The translations under genes and the position numbers were made by a program. From the NCBI GenBank assembly GCA_017551625.1, contig JAFZLF010000017.1, positions 1-61,433 on the forward strand: a stretch of DNA of 61,433 nt, written 5' to 3'. Under the pieces are notes generated by a model, which saw only the letters and a list, made by a program, of their open reading frames with translations, made no database searches and was not told the origin of the DNA. Positions 42,734 to 51,008 of the stretch are shown here, in pieces. The stretch's first letter is position 1; every line of letters begins with the position of its first letter. The stretch is from Clostridiales bacterium. GTDB lineage: Bacteria; Bacillota; Clostridia; Saccharofermentanales; Saccharofermentanaceae.

Positions 42734-45319
42734 ATGGAAGAGAAAGAGAGAAACTTTTACGACAGATTCAGAGACGTGGTGAGTGCATACGTATTCCATG
42801 ATCCCAATGCGCAGGCAGCCACGGCGTTTGACCGCGTCACGAAGACGAAGAAAGTGGACGAGAAAACATATGCTCTTTTCCGCGAGTCGGCGGAAGCGGG
42901 GCATCCTTTCTCGTGCTTCCATATCGGCAGCTGCTACGAGAACGGATATTCTGTCGACAAGGATCTCGAGAAGGCCTACGAATGGTACAGAAAAGCCGCG
43001 GCCGGCGGCGATGTGAACGCATGGGTGGCGCTCGCGCGCATGTTTGACACAGGTACCTACGTGGACCGTGACCCGGAACAGGCGGCGATGTGGCTCTCTC
43101 GTGCCGCGGATAAGGGGCACCCGATCGCACTGATCGGCATGGGAAAGAAGTGCACGAGAGGTGAAGGTGTGGAAAAGGACCACGCAAAAGCACTCGAGTA
43201 CTTCAAGAAAGCTTACGAGAAGGACAAGCGCTTCGGCGCCTATATGCTCGGAGAAGCGATCGGCGACGGCATCGGCTGTGAGAAGGACTACGGAAAAGCT
43301 GTCGAGCTTTTCCGGGAAGCGCACGAGAATCATTTCCCGCTTGGCACCTACAATCTCGGCATGATGCTTGAGATGGGTCTGGGATGTGAAAAAGACGAGA
43401 AGAAGGGCTTCGAGCTCATCAAACAGGCCGCGGACGAAGGTATCCCGGAAGCGATGTACCGCATCGCTTTTCACTATCGGGAAGGGACCTCTGAAGCGAA
43501 AAGAGACGATAAGATCTCTTTCGAGTATTTCAAAAAGGCCGCCGATAAGGACTTTCCGCCGGCGTGTGTCGAGACGGGACTGTGCTACGAGAACGGCATC
43601 GGAACACAGATGAATAAGGAAGAGGCTTTCCGCTGCTACGAAAAGGGCGCGAAAGCCGGACTTCACACGGCCATCGTGTGCCTCGCGGTATGTTATGGAA
43701 ACGGCATCGGCTGTGAAAAGGACGATGATAAATTCGTCGAACTTATAGAACAAGGGGTCGTACTGGGGAATACCCGTGCTTACTATCTGCTGGGCCGGCA
43801 CCTGCTTTTTGAAAACCCCTATGACGAGAGAGGCATCAACCTTCTGATGGTCGCGGCGAAGGCCGGATTTGCGAAGGCAGCGCTCTACCTGGGCGGTTTC
43901 TTCGTCCAGAACGGCGAAGCGGGTCCGGATGAGAAGAATGCCGAGCACTATTTTCGGATCGCGGCCGCGATGGGCGATCCGACGGCACAGTTCGAGCTGG
44001 CGGAGATCCTTGAGCGGAGAATGACACGGGAAAGCTGGAGCGTGCGCAGGGAGATCGACAGGCTCTACCAGAAAAGTGCCGACAGAGGGCACCCGATGGC
44101 GGCGTATAAGGTCGCGATGAGCTACAGGACCCTTATGGAGAAGGAAGAACCGGATGCGGGCGAGACAAATCAGAAAGAACCGGATGCGGGCGAGGCGGAG
44201 CAGGATGTTTCTGCAGATCCCGAAAGTGAGGTAAAAACGGACAGAGCAGCGCTAGATGAGAGCAGAGCGCTTCATTATCTGACCATCGCGGCCTCGGGAG
44301 GGATCCCCGACGCGGAAAAAGAGATCGCGGAGAGATTCTTCTGGGGACAGAAGATGCAGATGAACCTGAGATCCGCCGCAAAGTATTATCACGATGCGGG
44401 TGAAGATTTCGGCGAGTCCGCACTAACCGCAAAGTATGCGTTTGCGACGATCCTCGAGGCCGGAGACTGGCTCTACCGCCAGACCGGTAACCGGAAAAAA
44501 GAGTCGGCTATTGCGATCAGGCAGGCCCGGACAAATCTTCAGGGAAATAAGAGATTTAAGCATGCGTGGGAATGCCTTACGGGACTTGCCGGCAAGGGCG
44601 TGCCCGAGGCGCGCATGTACCTGCCTGTAGTAAACGCGATGGTTTTCGGATCGGATGGATCCTCTGACGAAGATCAGGAGAATATGGCTCTGATCGACGA
44701 GCTTTCACCATCGAAAGAGAGGAGCTATCTTCAGGGCCTGATCGTGGCGCTCCTTTATCCGGATCAGCAGGAACGTGCGATCCGGCATCTTCTCTCCGTA
44801 AAGAGAGAATATGGCTGTGAAAATGTGAACTACATCCTCGGGAATCTCTACCTGAGCCTGAGCCTCGCTCCCCGTAAGAAGGCAAAGGCCGATGTGCCCG
44901 TTATCTCTGTCTCGGGCCCGAGCTGGATACAGAAACGGAAGAACACGAAGATGGACTATATGAGAACGGCCAAGGAACTCTTTCTCCAGGCGTATAAGAA
45001 CGGAGAAACATCGTCTCCTGCGATGTATAATTACTGCTGCGAGAAGGAGATGAATATGACGAAGGTCGGGCAATACGGGAACATCTGCCTCTTCATAGGA
45101 CTTTCCGCGCTTCTGGTGTATGCCGCGACACTGTATGACAGGTGGAAGGAAAACGGACATGTGCTCCGGTCTTCCGAGGTGCTGGAACTGACCGAGTGGA
45201 CGCTCCTGTTCACCGTCCTTGCTATTCTGGTGGTCGTGATCGCCCTCGATGTGATCGTGTGGTTCGCGAAGCGCCGGGCCAGGATCAAAAAGAACGACGA
45301 AAAGAAGGGAAAGAAATAA
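42734..45319 (+). CDS. Sel1-repeat (TPR-like) protein with C-terminal membrane anchor
   Basis: An 861-residue scaffold-type protein. At least ten Sel1 repeats (ALGxCYENGxGxxKDxxKAxEWYxKAAxxG pattern) run from about residue 45 to 480. A 10-residue tandem duplication (EPDAGE twice) follows near 473-490, then further degenerate repeats. Two membrane helices lie at about 780-800 and 820-845, with a basic cytosolic tail (RRARIKKNDEKKGKK). Sel1 proteins mediate protein-protein contacts; the partner here is unknown. No Shine-Dalgarno precedes the ATG, while a -10 lies 7 bp upstream. trmL begins 1 base after the stop, so it is co-transcribed. Confidence 0.9.
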   Translation: MEEKERNFYDRFRDVVSAYVFHDPNAQAATAFDRVTKTKKVDEKTYALFRESAEAGHPFSCFHIGSCYENGYSVDKDLEKAYEWYRKAAAGGDVNAWVALARMFDTGTYVDRDPEQAAMWLSRAADKGHPIALIGMGKKCTRGEGVEKDHAKALEYFKKAYEKDKRFGAYMLGEAIGDGIGCEKDYGKAVELFREAHENHFPLGTYNLGMMLEMGLGCEKDEKKGFELIKQAADEGIPEAMYRIAFHYREGTSEAKRDDKISFEYFKKAADKDFPPACVETGLCYENGIGTQMNKEEAFRCYEKGAKAGLHTAIVCLAVCYGNGIGCEKDDDKFVELIEQGVVLGNTRAYYLLGRHLLFENPYDERGINLLMVAAKAGFAKAALYLGGFFVQNGEAGPDEKNAEHYFRIAAAMGDPTAQFELAEILERRMTRESWSVRREIDRLYQKSADRGHPMAAYKVAMSYRTLMEKEEPDAGETNQKEPDAGEAEQDVSADPESEVKTDRAALDESRALHYLTIAASGGIPDAEKEIAERFFWGQKMQMNLRSAAKYYHDAGEDFGESALTAKYAFATILEAGDWLYRQTGNRKKESAIAIRQARTNLQGNKRFKHAWECLTGLAGKGVPEARMYLPVVNAMVFGSDGSSDEDQENMALIDELSPSKERSYLQGLIVALLYPDQQERAIRHLLSVKREYGCENVNYILGNLYLSLSLAPRKKAKADVPVISVSGPSWIQKRKNTKMDYMRTAKELFLQAYKNGETSSPAMYNYCCEKEMNMTKVGQYGNICLFIGLSALLVYAATLYDRWKENGHVLRSSEVLELTEWTLLFTVLAILVVVIALDVIVWFAKRRARIKKNDEKKGKK

Positions 45320-45320
45320 T

Positions 45321-45872
45321 ATGGCAGTTCATGTAGTTCTGTTTGAGCCGGAGATCCCGCAGAATACGGGCAATATCCTTCGGACGTGTGTCGCGACGAA
45401 GACGCGGGCGCACATCATCAAGCCGGTGGGCTTCGATCTTTCTCCGGAGACACTGAAACGCTCCGCTTCGAATCACCTCGATATGGCGGAGTACATGCTC
45501 TACGAGAACTTCGAGGATTTCGAAAGTAAAAATCCCGGCACTTATTTCTACATGACGCGATACGGGAAGAAACCGCACAGCAGTTTCGATTTTGCATCGG
45601 TCCGAGGGGACATCTACCTGATCTTCGGGAAAGAGAGCACCGGGATCCCGTACGAGCGTCTCCGCGAGAATCTGGACCGGTGTTTCCGCATCCCGATGGC
45701 GGGCTCCTGCCGAAGCCTCAATCTCAGTAATGCCGTGGCGATCGCGCTCTACGAAGTGATGCGCCAGCTGGATTACCCCGATCTTTCTATGCACGAAGTC
45801 CAGAAGGGCGAGGATTTTCTCGAGTCTTTCGACCTGCGCCCGCTTGGCAGAAAGGACATAATACATGAGTGA
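45321..45872 (+). CDS. trmL: tRNA (cytidine/uridine-34-2'-O)-methyltransferase TrmL
   Basis: SPOUT methyltransferase that methylates the wobble 2'-OH of tRNA-Leu in E. coli. The 183-residue protein has the TrmL start VVLFEPEIPQNTGNILRTC, and the knot with IYLIFGKESTGIPYE and IPMAGSCRSLNLSNAVAIAL. Length is normal (150-180). The stop overlaps the next gene by 8 bp. Placed in an operon between Sel1 and LtaS-like genes, an arrangement that has no clear functional logic. Confidence 0.93.
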   Translation: MAVHVVLFEPEIPQNTGNILRTCVATKTRAHIIKPVGFDLSPETLKRSASNHLDMAEYMLYENFEDFESKNPGTYFYMTRYGKKPHSSFDFASVRGDIYLIFGKESTGIPYERLRENLDRCFRIPMAGSCRSLNLSNAVAIALYEVMRQLDYPDLSMHEVQKGEDFLESFDLRPLGRKDIIHE

Positions 45873-48066
45873 CAACAACGATAATTCCGCGCCAAAAGCG
45901 CTAAACGGCGAAGAGACGTCGTCGCCGGTGGCGGAGGAGAGTGCCACGGCAGAAAAGCCGACCGCAGCGACGGTGACGAAGAAGGAACGTCCGAAGTGGC
46001 TCTCCCTGATCCCGGTTCTCTGGCTTCCACTTATCGCTTTCCTCTTCGAGGGCTGCTTCGCCCTTCTTATCCACAACCCGCTTTCGTATTACACAGGACT
46101 GGAGATCATCAGTGGCCTGATGTTCGTCTCGCTTCTGATCCTCGCGGTGCCGAATCACAAGTTCCGCATCATTTCTCTGGGTGTGTTTACGCATATATTG
46201 ACAGTGGTCTATATATCGCAGTACATCTATTTCCGGATCTTCGGCACTATCTTCGTATGGGCCTCGCTCTCCTCCGGAGGCGCGGGCGCCGTGATCGAAT
46301 ACTTTACAGTAGTCAAGAACGCCATGATCGCCGGATGGTGGGGGATCCTCGTCCTTCTGGCACCGTCGGTCCTGTACTGGCCCGTGATCCGTAAGTTCGT
46401 GCGGGAACTGCCGGTACCGGCCAAGAAGATGACACTCCTCTTCGCCGGCGCTTTTGCCGTGGTGACGGCACTGGGCATCGGGCTCATACTCGGAGACAGA
46501 AAGGGCGCAGCGAGTCCGAGAAGACTGTTCCTGTCGGAGTTTTCGCAGGATGCCTCGCTACGGAAATTCGGGCTTCTGCCGACTATGGGACTCGATTTCC
46601 GTATAAATATTCTGGATCTGAAGATCGATGAGAAGGCCAGTGTAGACGTGTCCGGAATCGTCATCGAGACGCTTTCACCGGAAGAAAGAGAAGCCATCGG
46701 CATGTCGGCGGCCCCGACCCCGACACCTGAGCCGACACCGGAACCGACACGCGCACCGGAAGCGACGCCGACCCCGACACCGGAGCCGACTCCCACACCG
46801 ACCCCGTATCCGAAGAATCAGCTGGATATCGATTTCGACCTCGAGGAGGACAACAGCACCTACCGGCACATGAACGAGTTCTTCTCGCAGAGAGCGCCGA
46901 CGACCATGAACGAGTATACGGGCTTATTCGAAGGGAAGAACCTGATCCTCATCACGGCGGAGGCATTCTCCGGCTATGTGATCGATCCGGAACTGACGCC
47001 GACACTCTATAAGCTCTCGACAGAGGGCTTCGTCTTCAACCATTTCTACACGCCGATCTGGTACGTCAGCACGTCGGACGGCGAATTTGTCGAGACGACG
47101 GGCCTGATCCCGAAGTCGGGTGTGTGGAGCTACACGAAGATCGCGAAGAACTACATGCCTTTCGCCTTCGGAAATCAGTTCCGGGCGCTGGGATATAAGA
47201 CCTTTGCTTTCCACAACAACACGTACACGTACTACCACAGGGACCGCTCCTACCCGACCATGGGCTACGAGTATTATGGTCTGGGGAACGGACTTGATGT
47301 GGAGCATATCTGGCCGGAGTCGGATGTCGAGATGATCGAGAAGTCCATCGACTACTACCTCGACGGAAGCGGAGATCCGTTCCACGTGTACTACATGACG
47401 GTAAGCGGGCATCTGCCGTATGCTTACGGTGATAACAAGATGTCCTCGAAGTACAGGGATCTCGTCGATGATCTGGACTACAGTAAGCCTGTCCGGGCGT
47501 ATATCGCCTGCCAGATCGAGCTCGACCGAGCGCTGGAGACATTGATCCAGAAGCTCGACGAGGCCGGCGAACTGGAGAACACGGTCATCGCGCTCGGACC
47601 GGACCACTATCCGTATGGCCTCGAGAACAAGCAGTACAGCGAGCTGGCCGGCAAGTCCATGACCGAGCCCTTCGACCTTTATGAGAACACGTTCATCCTC
47701 TGGAGCGGCGATATGACGGAGCCCGTGGTGATCGATAAATACTGCTGCAGCCTCGACATCGCGCCGACATTGGCGAATCTTTTCGGATTACCGTATGACT
47801 CGCGTCTCTACGTCGGAACGGATATCCTTGCGCCGGAACCGAATTACGTTATCTTCAGTGACCAGAGCTTCATTAACGACAAGATCATGTACAATGCCCG
47901 AAACGGCAAGGTCACGGCGCTGGTGGATGAGGAGATCACGGAAGAATACGTCAAGGAATGTATCGAGTATGTCAGCGAGCTCTTCTACTGCTCGGCGCAC
48001 ATCATCGACTCGGATTACTACGGATATCTCTTCCCGGACGGCGTGCCGTGGGAGCAGGACGGATAA
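45865..48066 (+). CDS. LtaS-like phosphoglycerol transferase / sulfatase-fold membrane enzyme
   Basis: A 733-residue membrane protein with about five N-terminal helices (residues 47-210), a Pro/Thr-rich linker (PTPEPT repeats, about 283-315) and an extracellular sulfatase-fold domain. Metal and catalytic residues of lipoteichoic acid synthase are visible: Glu366 (TAEAF), Thr403 in STSDGEF (nucleophile position), and Asp580/His581 (GPDHY). It probably transfers glycerol phosphate from phosphatidylglycerol onto a glycolipid or other acceptor. Acceptor unknown; LTA synthase itself is usually about 650 residues without this linker. The long cytosolic head (about 45 residues) is also unusual. A terminator follows. 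Confidence 0.9.
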   Translation: MSDNNDNSAPKALNGEETSSPVAEESATAEKPTAATVTKKERPKWLSLIPVLWLPLIAFLFEGCFALLIHNPLSYYTGLEIISGLMFVSLLILAVPNHKFRIISLGVFTHILTVVYISQYIYFRIFGTIFVWASLSSGGAGAVIEYFTVVKNAMIAGWWGILVLLAPSVLYWPVIRKFVRELPVPAKKMTLLFAGAFAVVTALGIGLILGDRKGAASPRRLFLSEFSQDASLRKFGLLPTMGLDFRINILDLKIDEKASVDVSGIVIETLSPEEREAIGMSAAPTPTPEPTPEPTRAPEATPTPTPEPTPTPTPYPKNQLDIDFDLEEDNSTYRHMNEFFSQRAPTTMNEYTGLFEGKNLILITAEAFSGYVIDPELTPTLYKLSTEGFVFNHFYTPIWYVSTSDGEFVETTGLIPKSGVWSYTKIAKNYMPFAFGNQFRALGYKTFAFHNNTYTYYHRDRSYPTMGYEYYGLGNGLDVEHIWPESDVEMIEKSIDYYLDGSGDPFHVYYMTVSGHLPYAYGDNKMSSKYRDLVDDLDYSKPVRAYIACQIELDRALETLIQKLDEAGELENTVIALGPDHYPYGLENKQYSELAGKSMTEPFDLYENTFILWSGDMTEPVVIDKYCCSLDIAPTLANLFGLPYDSRLYVGTDILAPEPNYVIFSDQSFINDKIMYNARNGKVTALVDEEITEEYVKECIEYVSELFYCSAHIIDSDYYGYLFPDGVPWEQDG

Positions 48067-48107
48067 GTTCCGCTCATAGAAACGGGAGAAAGTGAATCTG
48101 CAAAAGA

Positions 48108-48135
48108 AAAACCGGCTTCATGAAAGGCCGGTTTT
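48108..48135. terminator. Bidirectional terminator
   Basis: A 9-bp stem AAAACCGGC / GCCGGTTTT between convergent LtaS-like and PAS-GGDEF genes, with T-tract TTTTTTGTTT on the plus side. Confidence 0.9.
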
Positions 48136-48142
48136 TTGTTTC

Positions 48143-49126
48143 TTAGTTTTCGTTCTTCGAGCGGTTCGTCTTCGCGTCCCAGAGGTCCTGATCGGCCTTG
48201 ACGATGAGCTCCGAGGCATCAAGCTGGTCCTCGTAGGTGCAGTACCCGTAACTCAAAGTGAAGTATACTTTCTTCTCATCGATGATGAGCGGTTTCTTCC
48301 GAAGCGTGGCAGAAAGACGCGTGGTCAGAGTTTGCGCCCCGGAAAGACCGGTATCGGAGAGCATCAGGGCGAACTCGTCATTTCCGACACGGAAGACATC
48401 ATCCGCGGAGCGGGAACAGGACCGTAGGATGTCGGCGACGTAAAGAAGCGCGACGTCCTTGCTCTGAGGTCCGTACTCAGTGCAAAATGACGTGAAGTGA
48501 TCGATATCCATAAGAACGATCGTGAACTCGGCCTTATATCCTCGGCCGCGGACACGCGAGAACACGCGCATATTTCTGCGGACCAGCTCCTCGAAGTACT
48601 TCCTGTTGTGAAGGCCGGTGAGCTCGTCGACAGTAGACAGGTGGAGGATCTTGGAATTGAGGTCATCGCACTGCTTATTCTTCTGCATGAGCTTCTGCTC
48701 GGTATTCTTCATGTCCGAGATGTCCCTCGTGATGCTCCATGTCCCGCAGACTTCGCCGTCTGCACTGATCAGGGGATAGATGGAGGTGCTTATCCAGAGC
48801 GTGTCGATCGTGGCTCGTGAGCCGGACAGCTCGATATGTTTGTCGAGATTTAAGATCGGAGTCTTCTGGTCCATGACCCGGTTCTCGAGTTCCTCGGCCT
48901 CGTCGGCATAGGCTGCCGGTACAAAAGCACTTAGATCTTTACCGATCAGTTCTTCGGGAGTCTTATATCCGAGCAGCCTCGAAAAGGAAGAAGAACAGAG
49001 CATGTAGCGGTGAGATCTGTCCTTGAAGCATACGCAGCAGTCTACCTGATTCAGGAAGATACGGAACAGGGTCTCTTTCGGAAACTTCTCGAAGAAGTCC
49101 TGTGTGGGGTCGCTAGCTTTCGTCAT
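48143..49126 (-). CDS. PAS-GGDEF protein with degenerate active site
   Basis: A 327-residue paralogue of the diguanylate cyclase at 15701-16642. The PAS domain (about 18-140, VCGTWSITRDIS) is followed by a GGDEF fold with GNDEF (248-252) and an intact I-site RSAD (239-242). The canonical DIDHFKxxND...GHxxGD stretch reads DIDHFTSFCTEYGPQSKD, so the guanine-binding Asn/Asp and the GH/GD positions are lost. It is probably not a cyclase but may bind c-di-GMP through the I-site. A good AGGAGGGAC precedes the ATG. It is downstream of a tail-anchored membrane protein gene (32-bp gap). Confidence 0.88.
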   Translation of the reverse strand: MTKASDPTQDFFEKFPKETLFRIFLNQVDCCVCFKDRSHRYMLCSSSFSRLLGYKTPEELIGKDLSAFVPAAYADEAEELENRVMDQKTPILNLDKHIELSGSRATIDTLWISTSIYPLISADGEVCGTWSITRDISDMKNTEQKLMQKNKQCDDLNSKILHLSTVDELTGLHNRKYFEELVRRNMRVFSRVRGRGYKAEFTIVLMDIDHFTSFCTEYGPQSKDVALLYVADILRSCSRSADDVFRVGNDEFALMLSDTGLSGAQTLTTRLSATLRKKPLIIDEKKVYFTLSYGYCTYEDQLDASELIVKADQDLWDAKTNRSKNEN

Positions 49127-49158
49127 AAGTCAGTCCCTCCTGACGTTAAGAAGACCGG

Positions 49159-49722
49159 TCAATGCAGCAGCAAGGCACCGATCACAAAGATTCCGATCAG
49201 AACAAACAGTGCGCAGATCCCGATCGTCGTGATACGGGAAACATCATGTCCTTCGAAGACGGACGGAAAATGCTTCTTCATGAAGAGAACATACTTGTCC
49301 CACACATCGGAGAACCATACCGCCACTTTCCGGAAGGTCACGGCGATCTTCTCGCCGAACTTCATGCCGGGACGATAGACGAGCTGGTCGTCCGTGTAGG
49401 AGAATCTCTCCTTGACTTCTTTCTCGGAGAGAATGGTCGCCGTGGATGGAGCCAGAGGGCGGTCAGAAGTATCGGAGAGCTCTTCGTCGATGGAGACGAA
49501 CATCGTATTGCGCTTAAACGGATCTTTCTTCTTTTCTTCGGATACGACGACGCTGGGCGTCTTCCAGGCGGGCGCGGACATAGGTGCAACCGTGTGAAGT
49601 TCCTCTACGATAGGATTCTCCACAGTTGATACTGTCTCTCTTAATTCCGAGGTTTCTTCCGGCGGAAGAGGTTCGGATCTTGTATCCCGTGCACTATGGC
49701 GCATAGACAGCCCCCGTTTCAT
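49159..49722 (-). CDS. Tail-anchored hypothetical membrane protein
   Basis: A 187-residue protein with a polar, disordered N-terminal 130 residues (Pro/Ser/Glu-rich) and one hydrophobic helix at the extreme C-terminus (ITTIGICALFVLIGIFVIGALLL). It is predicted to be cytosolic and tail-anchored. No family recognised. The start at 49722 lacks a strong ribosome site; an ATG at 49704 with GGGGG before it is a good alternative (181 residues). Forms an operon with the degenerate GGDEF protein, so a c-di-GMP-linked membrane role is possible. Confidence 0.6.
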   Translation of the reverse strand: MKRGLSMRHSARDTRSEPLPPEETSELRETVSTVENPIVEELHTVAPMSAPAWKTPSVVVSEEKKKDPFKRNTMFVSIDEELSDTSDRPLAPSTATILSEKEVKERFSYTDDQLVYRPGMKFGEKIAVTFRKVAVWFSDVWDKYVLFMKKHFPSVFEGHDVSRITTIGICALFVLIGIFVIGALLLH

Positions 49723-49872
49723 CTTGTTTCCGATGAGGTAAGTATAACACGAAAACGAGAAAGAATCAGCAGATAGATCGACTCTTGGCTGGAAGAACGC
49801 GAAAATTATCAGTATTTCTTGCTCCTTTTGCTGTATAATAAAGGGTGCAATTTTGAGGCAGGGGGAGCAGGA

Positions 49873-50994
49873 ATGAACCGCATCTATTTTGACCTGGGTG
49901 TCTTCACATATTGGTCTGAAGAGTCCCTGGACAATAGAAGACTTGTCTCAAAAGGCGGGGTTCTTGTCTCGGACGGATCCGCGCCGGTGAATACCGAAGA
50001 TGACATGGATCCGGAGCTTCGGGAGATGCTCCGGAACCTGAGAGCCAAGGGATATGAGCTGAATATCTGTGATACTCTTCCTTCATCGGATATCATCAGG
50101 CAGCTGGAGAAGTTTGATATCAAGGCTCTCTTCTATCAGGTCGTCTCCGGCCGGACCGAAGAGTCGATCGCGAACAGTCTCGCGGGTATCCGCAGGCGGG
50201 ATGATTTTTCTGTGTTTGTCGGGTGCGATCCTGTCGTGATCGGTGCGGCAGAACAGAGCCAGATCCCTGTCGTGGCCTATGGAGAGAACATGGCTGAAGT
50301 AAGAAGACGTGCTCTCGGATATGCGGTGTCTCCAATAGGGATCGAAGACCAGCTCGCCTCCTGCACGATCATTCATGAGGTGGCGAGAAAGACCATCGAG
50401 AAGAAGGCCAGGATACTGGGGATCGACGGTATCGATTTTGCCGGCAAGAAGTTCTTCGCGAGAAAGCTGGGAAAGTATTTCGACCTTCTGGGGAAGGAAT
50501 ACACCATCGTGAATCTGGAGGACTTCCACCGCTCTGTCGAGGAGACCTATAAGGGTGAGGCCCCTGTGGAGTCGTACTATTTTAACGGCTTCAATCATGA
50601 GAAACTGATCGGTGAGGTACTCGATCCGTTCGTCAAGACGGGAAGTCTCGACCGGACCGTATACTGTCTCGACAGGACAAACGACGCATTTATAAATGAA
50701 CGCCATTACCGGATCTCTCCTGATGGTGTCATGATCCTTATCGGACCCATGATGTACAGAGAGCCCCTGCTCCGGTATTTTGACGTGACCGTATTTATGC
50801 GTGTAGATTATAAAGAATCCGAGCATCGGGCATCCCTGATGGATACGCCGATCTACGGAGAGGATCCGCTGGAAGTGTACCGGAACAAGAATATCCCGGC
50901 CCAGAAGATGTATGTCCAGCTTCACGATCCCTCGTCAGGTCGCGACTTCGTCATCGATAACTCGAATTATCACCGCCCGGTCATTGTTCGATAA
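49873..50994 (+). CDS. HAD-like domain fused to a degenerate uridine-kinase-like P-loop domain
   Basis: A 373-residue protein. Residues 1-150 look like a degraded HAD fold (YFDLGVFTYW; FVGCDPVVIGAAEQSQIPVVAYG). From about 175 the C-terminal part follows uridine/phosphoribulokinase-type P-loop kinases (ILGIDGIDFAGKKFFARKL, VNLEDFHRS). The Walker A is abnormal: the residue after Lys is Lys instead of Ser/Thr, and spacing is stretched. DxxxR-like FMRVDYKES and a YRNKN end follow. Kinase activity is therefore doubtful. Start ATG 49873 follows GGGGGAGCAGGA. Pairs with the carboxynorspermidine synthase-like gene 14 bp downstream. No clear function. Confidence 0.7.
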   Translation: MNRIYFDLGVFTYWSEESLDNRRLVSKGGVLVSDGSAPVNTEDDMDPELREMLRNLRAKGYELNICDTLPSSDIIRQLEKFDIKALFYQVVSGRTEESIANSLAGIRRRDDFSVFVGCDPVVIGAAEQSQIPVVAYGENMAEVRRRALGYAVSPIGIEDQLASCTIIHEVARKTIEKKARILGIDGIDFAGKKFFARKLGKYFDLLGKEYTIVNLEDFHRSVEETYKGEAPVESYYFNGFNHEKLIGEVLDPFVKTGSLDRTVYCLDRTNDAFINERHYRISPDGVMILIGPMMYREPLLRYFDVTVFMRVDYKESEHRASLMDTPIYGEDPLEVYRNKNIPAQKMYVQLHDPSSGRDFVIDNSNYHRPVIVR

Positions 50995-51008
50995 GGAGGA
51001 GGAATACC

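Noticed and set aside
42356..44092. 578-codon minus-strand frame opposite gatB and the Sel1 gene
   Set aside because: Spans two real genes on the other strand and has no motif or ribosome site.
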